Shown: positions 25,889 through 34,221 of the stretch, in pieces | Layout: the number at the start of each line of letters is the position of its first letter | How positions within the stretch are numbered: the stretch's first letter is position 1 | NCBI GenBank assembly: GCA_017161075.1 | Contig: CP046174.1 | Coordinates: forward strand, 4,216,001-4,280,000 | DNA: 64,000 nt | Direction: 5' to 3' | Source of the DNA: Erysipelotrichaceae bacterium 66202529 | GTDB taxonomy: Bacteria; Bacillota_I; Bacilli_A; Erysipelotrichales; Erysipelotrichaceae | Translations under genes and position numbers: made by a program | The notes under the pieces: model-generated | The model's database searches: none | The model's input: the letters and a program-made list of their open reading frames with translations, nothing else | Told to the model about the DNA's origin: nothing

Positions 25889-26380
25889 ATGATTAAGTGT
25901 TTAAGAGTTGACCACAGATTATTACACGGCCAGGTGGCATTTTCCTGGACAACAGCATTGGGTGCTGATTGCATTCTGATCGCAAATGATGATGTGATGA
26001 ACGATGCTATGCGGAAAACGACAATCAAGCTGGCAAAGCCAAGCGGTGTCAAGCTGGTAATCAAGACGGTCGCAGATGCAATCGAGGCTTTAAACAGCGG
26101 TGTTACAGATAAATACAAGCTGTTCATTGTGGTGGAGTCCATTGAAGATGCCTATCAGATCGCCACAAATTGCCCGCAGGTGAAGGCTGTCAATCTGGGT
26201 GGTACCAAAGCAAGAGAGGGTACACGCAGCATTTCCCGGGCAGTGAATGTGAACCCGGATGAAGAAAAGAGAATACAGGAATTACTGGATGCCGGTATGG
26301 AAGTGGAAATCCGTATGATACCGGTAGATAAATCCATAGATGCCCGTACAGCATTACGTGAAGGAGGAGGTATAAAATGA
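25889..26380 (+). CDS. PTS mannose-family EIIB component (system 2)
   Basis: 163 residues with the EIIB active site RVDHRLLHGQVAFSW (His13). AGGGAGG precedes the ATG. The stop overlaps the EIIC start by four bases. Phosphorylates the sugar as EIIC/EIID bring it in. Confidence 0.95.
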   Translation: MIKCLRVDHRLLHGQVAFSWTTALGADCILIANDDVMNDAMRKTTIKLAKPSGVKLVIKTVADAIEALNSGVTDKYKLFIVVESIEDAYQIATNCPQVKAVNLGGTKAREGTRSISRAVNVNPDEEKRIQELLDAGMEVEIRMIPVDKSIDARTALREGGGIK

Positions 26381-27138
26381 TACAGGCGATTTTATTGGGG
26401 ATCATTGCATTTTTTGGAAACTGCGATTATGCACTGGGGACAAGCCTACTGAAAAATCCAATTGTTTTAGGGCCACTGGTCGGCTTTGTTCTGGGGGATG
26501 TCACAAAGGGAATCATCATCGGTAGTACGCTGGAGCTTGCGTTTATCGGCGCACAATCCATCGGAGCATTTGTACCGCCAAATGTAGTCGTCGGCGGTGT
26601 GCTTGGAACAGCCTTTGCCATTACAACCGGAAAAGGTGCAGAGGTGGCAGTAACACTTGCATATCCGATTGCCATTCTGGCCAGTATTTTTGAAAATCTG
26701 TTTATGTCCGCCATCTTCCCGCTGACCGGAACATGGGCTGATTCATATGCAGAAAAAGGAAACTATCGGGCGATTGAAATGATTCATATCGGTGACGGTA
26801 TCGTACAGAGTCTGACATTCGGTCTGCTTGTGACCTTTGGTTTTCTGATTGGAAGCGGTCAGGTGGAAACCCTTGTTAATTCTATTCCTGCAGTTATTAC
26901 AGACGGTCTGACGATTGCGACAGGTCTGCTTCCTGGTATGGGGTTTGCTATGCTGGCACAAATGACACTGAACAAGAAGGTTATCATGTTCTTTTTCCTG
27001 GGCTTCCTTCTTTCTGCCTATGTCGGTGTTCCGGTACTCGGGATTGCATTGCTTGGTGTGATTGCAGCGTTCCTGAAGGTTGACTTTTTCTCGGATACAG
27101 CAGTAGCTGTCGATGGAGGTGACGATGATGACTTCTAA
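26377..27138 (+). CDS. PTS mannose-family EIIC membrane component (system 2)
   Basis: 253-residue permease subunit. Signature GPLVGFVLGDVTKGIIIGST near residue 30, then FVPPNVVVGGVLGTAFAITTGKG. About eight membrane segments, and an acidic tail (GGDDDDF) encoded where the EIID start overlaps. Confidence 0.94.
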   Translation: MIQAILLGIIAFFGNCDYALGTSLLKNPIVLGPLVGFVLGDVTKGIIIGSTLELAFIGAQSIGAFVPPNVVVGGVLGTAFAITTGKGAEVAVTLAYPIAILASIFENLFMSAIFPLTGTWADSYAEKGNYRAIEMIHIGDGIVQSLTFGLLVTFGFLIGSGQVETLVNSIPAVITDGLTIATGLLPGMGFAMLAQMTLNKKVIMFFFLGFLLSAYVGVPVLGIALLGVIAAFLKVDFFSDTAVAVDGGDDDDF

Positions 27139-27952
27139 TACAAAGGAACTGATTACAAAAAAAGATTTGCATAAAATGTTCTGGCGATCCCTGCCTATGG
27201 AATTTTCCTGGCATTACGAACGGCAGATGCATATGGGATTTGAATTTATGATGATACCGGCATTACGTAAAATATATGAAAATGATCCGGAAAAATTCAA
27301 TGACTCCCTGCAGCGGCATCTGGAATTTTTCAACACATCCATGTACTTCAGTACGTTTATTGCAGGTATCATCATATCCATGGAGGAAATGAATTCCAGA
27401 CAATGCAATTTTGATACTGCTTCCATCAGCACCATGAAGGTTGCTTTAATGGGGCCACTTGCCGGTATCGGTGATTCTGTTTTCTTTGGTACGATTCGTA
27501 TTCTGGCGATTGGTGTTGGAACCTCCTTAGCTGCACAGGGGAATATTCTCGGTACCATCCTATTTCTTCTGATTTTCAACATTCCTGCCTATGCTGTCCG
27601 CTATCTAGGTGCAATGAAGGGCTATGAGCTGGGGGCAAATTATCTTGAAAAAATACAGAAATCAGGCATGATGGATAAATTTATGCTTGCGGCATCTATT
27701 GTCGGTGTTATGGTCATCGGTGGAATGACAAAGGAATTGATTACCGTTAATACACCTATTTCCATCGGCTCCGGTGATGCAGCGACGGCAATCCAGGAAA
27801 TTCTTGACGGAATCATGCCAGGTATGTTAAGTCTCGGTGTTATGGGTGTGTATTACTGGCTGCTGAAAAAGAAGGTCAATGTTATCGCGATGATTATTGG
27901 AACTGCCCTGTTTGGTATCTTCTGTGCATGGCTTGGTATCCTTGCCTGCTGA
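27125..27952 (+). CDS. PTS mannose-family EIID membrane component (system 2)
   Basis: 275 residues with the EIID start ITKKDLHKMFWRSL and the central VALMGPLAGIGDSVFFG. Two adjacent ATGs (27125, 27128) both suit the GGAGG at 27115-27119; the first is given. The start overlaps the EIIC gene by 14 bases. Confidence 0.93.
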   Translation: MMTSNTKELITKKDLHKMFWRSLPMEFSWHYERQMHMGFEFMMIPALRKIYENDPEKFNDSLQRHLEFFNTSMYFSTFIAGIIISMEEMNSRQCNFDTASISTMKVALMGPLAGIGDSVFFGTIRILAIGVGTSLAAQGNILGTILFLLIFNIPAYAVRYLGAMKGYELGANYLEKIQKSGMMDKFMLAASIVGVMVIGGMTKELITVNTPISIGSGDAATAIQEILDGIMPGMLSLGVMGVYYWLLKKKVNVIAMIIGTALFGIFCAWLGILAC

Positions 27953-27985
27953 TGACTGATGAAAAAATAAAAGGAGGTGACAGTT

Positions 27986-28846
27986 TTGGTTATTGATATG
28001 CATGTATCTCCGGCTTTTATAGAAGAGCTGAATTCCAGTGAGGAACAGCTGCAGTATTGCCGAAACCAGACAGGATTATATAAGACGGATACAGCCTCGA
28101 TTTCTTATATGAAGACGATGTGCAGGGTTTCTGAAATCGAAAAGCTTTGTTTGCTTCCCCTTGATTTAAGTACCATCAACGGCGGTTTTCTCGGTACAAA
28201 TGAACAGGTGGCAGACCTGGTGGAAAAAGAGCCTGATCTTTTTATTGGCTTTGCAAGTGTGGATCCGCATCGCATAGATGCCATTGACACAGCGATTCAT
28301 GCATTTGAAAAGCTGCATCTGTCAGGACTTGTCCTGCATCCCGGACAACAGCATTTTTATCCAAACGATGAAGCGTTACACGAGCTTTATAAGGTATGTG
28401 AGAGTTACAATAAACCAATTATATTTCACAGCGGGATGTCTGCACGTCCGCAAACGATCAGTAAATACGCACAGCCTTTGTTATTTGAAGAGGTTGCCTT
28501 ACAGCATCCTAAGCTGCGTATCTGCCTGACACATTTCGCCTGGCCATGGGTTCGTGAGGTATGCATGCTGATGCTGAAGTATAAAAATATATATACGGAT
28601 ACAGCCCTGCTGTATTTCGACAATCCGAAGGAATTTTATCACCAGTCCTTCTGTGTGGATATCGGAGAACACTGGATTGATCGCAGCTTACGGCATCAGA
28701 TTATGTTTGGTTCCGATGAGCCGCGTCTGGAACAAAGACGTATGCTGGAAGCCTTAAAACAAATGGACTGGCGGGACAGTACAAAACAGCTCATATTTAA
28801 AGAAAATGCACTCGTCTTTTTAAAGGGAGGCGAATATCATGACTGA
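27986..28846 (+). CDS. Amidohydrolase-family metal-dependent hydrolase
   Basis: 286 residues of the amidohydrolase-2 TIM-barrel type (PF04909). Segments in order: VIDMHVSP at the N-terminus, ALHELYKVCESYNKPIIFHSG, LRICLTHFAWPWVREV, and MFGSDEPRLEQRRML near the end (the family's late Asp ligand). The first metal site, usually D-x-H-x-H, reads DMHVS, so the second histidine is missing; activity may need one metal or be altered. TTG at 27986, eight bases after GGAGG, is chosen over the GTG at 27977. It sits between the PTS genes and YjbQ and overlaps YjbQ by eight bases, so it probably acts on the imported compound. Confidence 0.8.
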   Translation: MVIDMHVSPAFIEELNSSEEQLQYCRNQTGLYKTDTASISYMKTMCRVSEIEKLCLLPLDLSTINGGFLGTNEQVADLVEKEPDLFIGFASVDPHRIDAIDTAIHAFEKLHLSGLVLHPGQQHFYPNDEALHELYKVCESYNKPIIFHSGMSARPQTISKYAQPLLFEEVALQHPKLRICLTHFAWPWVREVCMLMLKYKNIYTDTALLYFDNPKEFYHQSFCVDIGEHWIDRSLRHQIMFGSDEPRLEQRRMLEALKQMDWRDSTKQLIFKENALVFLKGGEYHD

Positions 28847-29267
28847 ATACAGGGAGCTGACCTATGAAACACAGGCCTATAACGAGCTGCTTCCGATTGC
28901 TCAGGATATCAAAAGGCTGGTTGCGGAAAGCTGTATCCAACAGGGTGTACTTTATATTATTACAAAGCATACGACAACCGGCATCACAGTGAATGAAAAT
29001 CTGGAATGTCTAAAGGATGATATCCTGCAAAGACTTGGTATGCTGTTTCCTGAGGACGATGCTTACTACCATGCCAGATTTCTTCAAAGCTATGGAGCTA
29101 TGGCCGGTAATCCCACAGGACATTTAAAAGCAATGGTTACAGGAAATCATGCTGTATTTCCAATCGTTGATGGTGCCATTATGCTTGGTAAAGCACAGGA
29201 GATTTATTTAGCGGAATTCGACGGGCCGCAGATACGCGATGTAATGGTTACCATACAGGGCGAATAA
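28839..29267 (+). CDS. YjbQ/UPF0047 family protein
   Basis: 142 residues of the YjbQ family (annotated elsewhere as secondary thiamine-phosphate synthase). Family marks: ITKHTTTGITVNEN near residue 45, the FLQSYGAMAGNPTGHLKAMV block (usually G-N-x-x-x-H-I-K), PIVDGAIMLGKAQEIYLAEFDGP (shown in part: LGKAQEIYLAEFDGP). The usual role is uncertain; thiamine-phosphate formation was seen only as a side activity in E. coli. In this operon a role in sugar-phosphate breakdown is more likely, by context only. Confidence 0.85.
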   Translation: MTEYRELTYETQAYNELLPIAQDIKRLVAESCIQQGVLYIITKHTTTGITVNENLECLKDDILQRLGMLFPEDDAYYHARFLQSYGAMAGNPTGHLKAMVTGNHAVFPIVDGAIMLGKAQEIYLAEFDGPQIRDVMVTIQGE

Positions 29268-29303
29268 ACAAATATAAAATATAGAAAAGAGAGGGTTATA
29301 AAC

Positions 29304-30314
29304 ATGTACAATTTTGATAAAGAAGCATATTTCACAGACGCAAAGCTAACCTATGACACAAGAGGTGAAATTGAACGGGTTGCCGATGAGGTTAGCAAGC
29401 AGGGCTTTAAGAACATATTCTTTATTTCATCCGGTGGATCACTGGCAGTTATGCAGCCGATTCAATACCTGCTGCGTTCCAAATCAAGCATTCCAAGCTA
29501 TTGTGAAATTGCATCAGAGGTAATACTGACAGATAATAAACAGCTGAATAAGGATTCCATCGTTATCACTTCAAGCAAATCAGGGACAACAACAGAAACT
29601 GTTGAGGCAATTGATTTCTGTAATAAGAAAGGGATTCGTGTCATTGCCTTTTGTGGGAAAGCTGATACACCGGTGGATCAGAAGGCTACGTATTCCATTA
29701 TTGGTAAGGCTAAGGACGCAGTGGAATTTGAATATATCCAGCACTATCTGCTTGCCTTCCGTCTGCTGTATAACAATGGTGAATTTGATGCTTACGAAAA
29801 GCTAGCAGATCAGTTAGAGAAGCTGCCGGAAAACCTTGTTGCTGTAAAGGAAAAGTTTGAGCCTGTTGCCGCAAGCATTGCCGAAACCTATTACAATTCC
29901 AATATCCAGTACTGGATTGGCGGCGGTACGCTGGCACAGGAGATTTACCTTCATGCAATGTGCATTCTGGAAGAAATGCAGTGGATCAAAACAAAATCCA
30001 TTAAAAGTGCTGAATTCTTCCATGGAACTCTGGAGGTAATTGAAAAGGATACTCCGGTATTCCTTGTGAAGGGTGTTGATGAAACACGACCGATTGACGA
30101 GCGTGTAGAGCGCCTGATTAAAAAGTTGAGCGATCATGCTGTTATCATAGATGTGGCAGATTATAAGTGTCCTGATATTGATGAAGCATTCTTTGATATC
30201 ATTTCAACCTCCATTGTTACTACCATGCTGGATGAGCGTTTAGCAATTCATTATGAACGTGTGACTGGTCATGACCTGACGACCAGACGTTATTACCGTC
30301 AGTTTGCATATTAA
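29304..30314 (+). CDS. SIS-domain sugar-phosphate deglycase/isomerase, FrlB-like
   Basis: 336 residues with two SIS domains. IFFISSGGSLAVMQP and VITSSKSGTTTETVEA are the sugar-phosphate-binding loops of SIS 1; SAEFFHGTLEVIEKDTPVF holds the His-Gly-x-x-E motif shared with FrlB and glucosamine-6-phosphate enzymes; the C-terminus TTRRYYRQFAY resembles the FrlB end (RRYYGG). FrlB/GfrF-type enzymes split fructoselysine- or glucoselysine-6-phosphate to hexose phosphate and lysine. With a mannose-family PTS and a GfrR-like activator this supports an Amadori-product pathway. Other 6-phospho-aminosugar adducts remain possible. Confidence 0.85.
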   Translation: MYNFDKEAYFTDAKLTYDTRGEIERVADEVSKQGFKNIFFISSGGSLAVMQPIQYLLRSKSSIPSYCEIASEVILTDNKQLNKDSIVITSSKSGTTTETVEAIDFCNKKGIRVIAFCGKADTPVDQKATYSIIGKAKDAVEFEYIQHYLLAFRLLYNNGEFDAYEKLADQLEKLPENLVAVKEKFEPVAASIAETYYNSNIQYWIGGGTLAQEIYLHAMCILEEMQWIKTKSIKSAEFFHGTLEVIEKDTPVFLVKGVDETRPIDERVERLIKKLSDHAVIIDVADYKCPDIDEAFFDIISTSIVTTMLDERLAIHYERVTGHDLTTRRYYRQFAY

Positions 30315-30345
30315 AGAAGAGATAATTCAGGCTGAAAGCCATAGG

Positions 30346-30380
30346 AAAAGCAGGTAATTTTAATCGCCTGCTTTTATCTT
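30346..30380 (+). terminator. Rho-independent terminator of the PTS-2 operon
   Basis: A 9-bp stem AAAAGCAGG/CCTGCTTTT (30346-30354 with 30367-30375), 12-base loop, then a T-rich tail, 31 bases after the deglycase stop. Confidence 0.8.
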
Positions 30381-30562
30381 TGTTATTAAAATGTGGTCAA
30401 TTTTTTCATTGTTCATTTGACAGTAAAAGGTAGTTGAACCTTTTCAGCCATTCGTTGTGTTCGTTTAATTTTGAAAAAGAGAAGCTGAATATTGTATGCA
30501 TTTTATTATGATATACAGCTTCCAGTTGTAAAGAATGCTGGAGCTCTTATTACGTGATATAA

Positions 30563-31075
30563 CTATCGCTCCATCATACTGATGGATTCAATTCCTACAC
30601 TTCCGCCTCTTACAACTTCAATATTCTTAAATTCTTCCTTCATCAATTTGATTACAGCATCATTCTTTGTCGCAGTCTGTACAAATTCCAAAAGCAGACT
30701 GTCTCTCCCGTAATCAATTACCTTTGCTTTGAAGGTCTGTGCAATCTGAAACAGCTCAGTTTTTTCCTGAAGTGTACAGTTTTGCACCTTTACATATAAA
30801 ATTTCCTTCATTCTGACAAATATATCTGTAAAATCAATTACTTTAATAACCTCCACAAGGCGGTTAAGCTGTTTCTTAATCTGTTCAAATGTTTCATCAT
30901 CACTAACGGTGGCAATCGTCATTCTCGAAATCGTCGGATCCTCTGTCGTCCCAACCGTCAGACTGTCCAGATTATAGGATTTGCCAGAAAAAAGACCGGA
31001 TATTTTTGACAAAACACCAATTTGATTTTCCACATACAGCGATATCCACCGCTTCTTCATACCGTTCCCATTCAT
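30563..31075 (-). CDS. ilvN: Acetolactate synthase small (regulatory) subunit
   Basis: 170 residues. An N-terminal ACT domain (WISLYVENQIGVLSKISGLFSGK) binds branched-chain amino acids for feedback control; the second domain binds the catalytic subunit. Typical length for IlvN/IlvH. Encoded 35 bases after ilvB in the same operon, with AAGGAG ten bases before the ATG. Part of valine, leucine and isoleucine synthesis. Confidence 0.93.
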   Translation of the reverse strand: MNGNGMKKRWISLYVENQIGVLSKISGLFSGKSYNLDSLTVGTTEDPTISRMTIATVSDDETFEQIKKQLNRLVEVIKVIDFTDIFVRMKEILYVKVQNCTLQEKTELFQIAQTFKAKVIDYGRDSLLLEFVQTATKNDAVIKLMKEEFKNIEVVRGGSVGIESISMMER

Positions 31076-31110
31076 ATGCTCTGTTCTCCTTTATATATTA
31101 CATACATGCC

Positions 31111-32832
31111 TTAACAATCCATAATCATATTCTTCAGTGTACCGTTGGGTTGTATCATTGGATATACAAGATCCTCGGGATTGATAATGAATTCGATAAT
31201 CACCGGCGTTTTCTTGCTCTGCATCGCTTCACGAAGAGCTGGCTCGATCTGTTCCTTTTCTGTCACACGAATACCCTTTGCCCCATAGCTTTCCGCAAGC
31301 TTCACGAAATCCGGTGTATATTCCGGACAGGAGACCTCTCCGCACTTATTACGACATGCGGCTCCGGAGCGTAAGCAGGTCATTGCATAGCGTTTTCCGT
31401 AAAACAGCTTTTGCCACTGCCGTACCATACCTAGATTATTATTATTGAAAATACAGGATATGATCGGAAGCTCCTCGAGGACAGCTGTCGCAAGCTCCTG
31501 AATATTCATCTGCATTCCGCCATCACCGGATATGGAAAGTACAGGGATGTCCGGATTTCCGATTTTTGCCCCTATGGCACCAGGCAGGCCATATCCCATC
31601 GTACCAAGACCACCGGACATCAGCATTCTCTTTTTACTGGTAAGCTCTAAAAACTGAGCAGTAAACATCTGATGCTGTCCAACATCGGTCACAACGATTA
31701 GCTCATCGAACATACGGTTAATCGTTTCTATAATATCCTGCGGTGTCAGATACGGCTTCTTTTTCATCATCAGCGGATGAGCAAGCTTCCATTGCTCTAT
31801 CTGATCCAGCCATTTCTCCGTATTGTATTCTGTTACATATTCCAGCATTTTATCGATTGCTTCCTTGGCATCCGCAACAATCGGAATATCCACCTGTATA
31901 TTTTTTGATATCGCTGCCGTATCAATGTCAATATGCACGATTTTCGCATTTGGCGCAAAGGAATGCAGTTTACCTGTGATGCGGTCATTAAACCGCGTGC
32001 CTATGGAAAACAGAAGATCACATTCATTGACGGCCATATTACACGCATAGGAGCCATGCATTCCGATATTACCGATATACAATGGATGAATGCTTGGGAT
32101 AGCTCCTTTCCCCATAATCGTTGTCACAACCGGTATATTTGTTTTTTCAGCCAGCTTGGTAAAAGCATCGTTTGCCCGGGCGATATTAATACCGCCTCCA
32201 ACTAGGAATAGCGGGCGCTTTGCCTTCCCCAGCATTTTAATTGCACGCTTCAGCTGACCGATATGTACTGCCGTATTCGGTTTATATCCACGGATATTCA
32301 CCTTATCCGGATAATCTGCATCCCCCAGCTCCCCCATAACATCCTTTGGAAGATCAATCAGTACCGGGCCGGGCCTTCCGCTTGCGGCAATATAGAAAGC
32401 CTCTTTGATAATCCGTCCAAGATCCTCTCTGTTTCGCACAGTTACGCCATATTTTGTAATACTGCGTGTAATGCCGACAATATCAACCTCCTGAAATGCA
32501 TCATTACCGATCAGGTTTCTTGCCACCTGACCGGTAAAACAAACAAGCGGAACACTGTCATAATAGGCAGTCGCCAACCCTGTAACCAGATTGGTAGCCC
32601 CTGGCCCGCTCGTTACCAGACAGACTCCCGTTTTGCCTGTGGAACGGGCATATGCATCCGCCTCATGTACGAGCGCAATTTCCTGCCGTGGAAGTATGAT
32701 TTTTATGCGATCCTGCTTATATAATTCATCGCTTATATCAATCGTGCATGCGCCAGGATAGGCAAAGATTGTATCAACACCCTCTTCCTGAAGCGCTTTT
32801 ACCAATAATTTGTTACCACTGATTTTCTTCAT
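31111..32832 (-). CDS. ilvB: Acetolactate synthase large (catalytic) subunit
   Basis: 573 residues, thiamine-diphosphate enzyme that joins two pyruvates (or pyruvate and 2-oxobutyrate). The early catalytic glutamate lies in LPRQEIALVHEADAYARSTG (Gln replaces the common His before it), VTSGPGATN and a C-terminal ISGDGGMQMNIQEL with a later NNNNLGM form the ThDP/Mg site. Odd: between YGKRYAMT and TPDFVKLAESYG there is an extra Cys-rich stretch, CLRSGAACRNKCGEVSCPEY, with four cysteines. The flavin-binding regions look normal. A sigma-A-type TATAAT lies ~110 bases upstream. Confidence 0.95.
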   Translation of the reverse strand: MKKISGNKLLVKALQEEGVDTIFAYPGACTIDISDELYKQDRIKIILPRQEIALVHEADAYARSTGKTGVCLVTSGPGATNLVTGLATAYYDSVPLVCFTGQVARNLIGNDAFQEVDIVGITRSITKYGVTVRNREDLGRIIKEAFYIAASGRPGPVLIDLPKDVMGELGDADYPDKVNIRGYKPNTAVHIGQLKRAIKMLGKAKRPLFLVGGGINIARANDAFTKLAEKTNIPVVTTIMGKGAIPSIHPLYIGNIGMHGSYACNMAVNECDLLFSIGTRFNDRITGKLHSFAPNAKIVHIDIDTAAISKNIQVDIPIVADAKEAIDKMLEYVTEYNTEKWLDQIEQWKLAHPLMMKKKPYLTPQDIIETINRMFDELIVVTDVGQHQMFTAQFLELTSKKRMLMSGGLGTMGYGLPGAIGAKIGNPDIPVLSISGDGGMQMNIQELATAVLEELPIISCIFNNNNLGMVRQWQKLFYGKRYAMTCLRSGAACRNKCGEVSCPEYTPDFVKLAESYGAKGIRVTEKEQIEPALREAMQSKKTPVIIEFIINPEDLVYPMIQPNGTLKNMIMDC

Positions 32833-32941
32833 AAGCTGCCTCCCTCATATAATAATATCTGTATTCACATCGTATACAGGGAAAGAAATCATGTTGTTGC
32901 CATAACTAATCTTACCCACATACCTATTCTGTTCTTTTTAT

Positions 32942-32972
32942 ATTATAACAGAAAATGCATCGTTTCTGTCAT
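32942..32972 (-). promoter_or_regulatory. Probable promoter of ilvB-ilvN
   Basis: The minus strand has ATGACA (32967-32972) and a perfect TATAAT (32942-32947), 19 bases apart. The resulting ~100-base leader shows no T-box specifier or clear attenuator. Confidence 0.45.
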
Positions 32973-33121
32973 GAAACCGCTTAAATTGACTCATGCTTTC
33001 CTTGAATATGAAAGAAAAACAGGAAATTACCGGAGTTAGAAAAATCCGCATTCCCTGCTTTATTCTTATGTTCTGCAGTATTAAGAGCTCAGGAGCATTT
33101 CCTGTTCTTCAGGATAAGCTG

Positions 33122-33991
33122 TTAATATGTTAATATTTCAATGCCATGCTCTGTAACAAGCAGGGTATGCTCCCACTGCGCGCTCAAAGAGCCATCCTCC
33201 GTATAGGATGTCCATCCATTGTCCTCGTCAATATACAGATGATAGTCTCCTGCATTGATCATTGGCTCAATTGTGAACACCATTCCCGGGGCAAGCACCA
33301 TACCGCTTCCTGCCCTGCCGACATGACCGATGACAGGATCCTCATGAAACTCTTTTCCGACACCGTGCCCTGCAAAGTCTACAACCACACTGTATCCCTT
33401 ACTGGTGGCATACTTATGAATGACAGCACCGATGTCCCCAACATGGCCCCATGGCTTCACAGCAGCAATACCGATATTCAGACATTCCTTTGTCACCTCT
33501 ACAAGCCTTCTTGCTTCTTCACTGACCTCTCCAATCATAAACATACGGGAGGCATCCGAATAATATCCGTGAAAGATCGTAGACACATCGACATTAACGA
33601 TATCGCCTTCCTGAAGGATAATGTTATCGTCCGGAATACCATGACAAACCTCATCATTGATTGAAGTACAGCAGCTTTTCGGAAATCCTTCATAATTTAA
33701 TGGTGCTGGTATTGCGCCGTGGGATACCGTATAATCATAAACAAGACGGTCAATTTCTCCGGTACTCATACCAACGTGAATGTTCTTTGCTACATGGTCC
33801 AAAACCCCGGTATTGATATTGGCACTCTTTTTTATACCAATGATATCCGCTTTATTTTTGATCAGAGAACGATCCGGTATGATGTGTCCTTCTCTTGCCA
33901 GCTGTGCAAGCTTTTCATCAAATTTTTCATGACACTGTTTATATTTTTTTCCGCTACCGCACCAGCAACGGGTATTTCTATGCATTTCCAT
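33122..33991 (-). CDS. map: Type I methionine aminopeptidase with SEC-C zinc motif
   Basis: 289 residues. Residues 1-45 carry a SEC-C-type zinc motif (TRCWCGSGKKYKQCH), then the peptidase domain. Metal ligands can be seen in VNVDVSTIFHGYYSDASRMF (two Asp), GHGVGKEFHEDP (His), MVFTIEPMI (Glu) and a late WEHTLLVTEHG (Glu region shown by SAQWEHT). Removes the N-terminal methionine from new proteins. GAGGTG precedes the ATG. Monocistronic, 290 bases from ilvB. Confidence 0.95.
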   Translation of the reverse strand: MEMHRNTRCWCGSGKKYKQCHEKFDEKLAQLAREGHIIPDRSLIKNKADIIGIKKSANINTGVLDHVAKNIHVGMSTGEIDRLVYDYTVSHGAIPAPLNYEGFPKSCCTSINDEVCHGIPDDNIILQEGDIVNVDVSTIFHGYYSDASRMFMIGEVSEEARRLVEVTKECLNIGIAAVKPWGHVGDIGAVIHKYATSKGYSVVVDFAGHGVGKEFHEDPVIGHVGRAGSGMVLAPGMVFTIEPMINAGDYHLYIDEDNGWTSYTEDGSLSAQWEHTLLVTEHGIEILTY

Positions 33992-34171
33992 AATCTATAC
34001 ACCTCATTTCAACTTCTATAGTATAGCACTTATTGATACACTTTTCACATCAAAAGATGCAAAGGACACGAAATTTATAAGCAGAACGATGGTCCTGTAA
34101 TTAGGATAACAGGTATTCGAAACATCTTTATTATATAGAATAATTACCATGTGAATAATTCCGTTTTCCCT

Positions 34172-34200
34172 TTTGCCTGTGTTCGCAGGCATGGTATAAT
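34172..34200 (+). promoter_or_regulatory. Sigma-A promoter of the broken ATPase gene
   Basis: TTTGCC (34172-34177), 17-base spacer, perfect TATAAT (34195-34200), and AAAGGAG just ahead of the ATG at 34222. The promoter and ribosome site are intact although the gene is not. Confidence 0.6.
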
Positions 34201-34221
34201 ACAGGCAAAGGAGCTGAGCTT

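Noticed and set aside
32833..33121. T-box leader or leader peptide for ilvB
   Set aside because: No T-box consensus, specifier loop or run of branched-chain codons was found.
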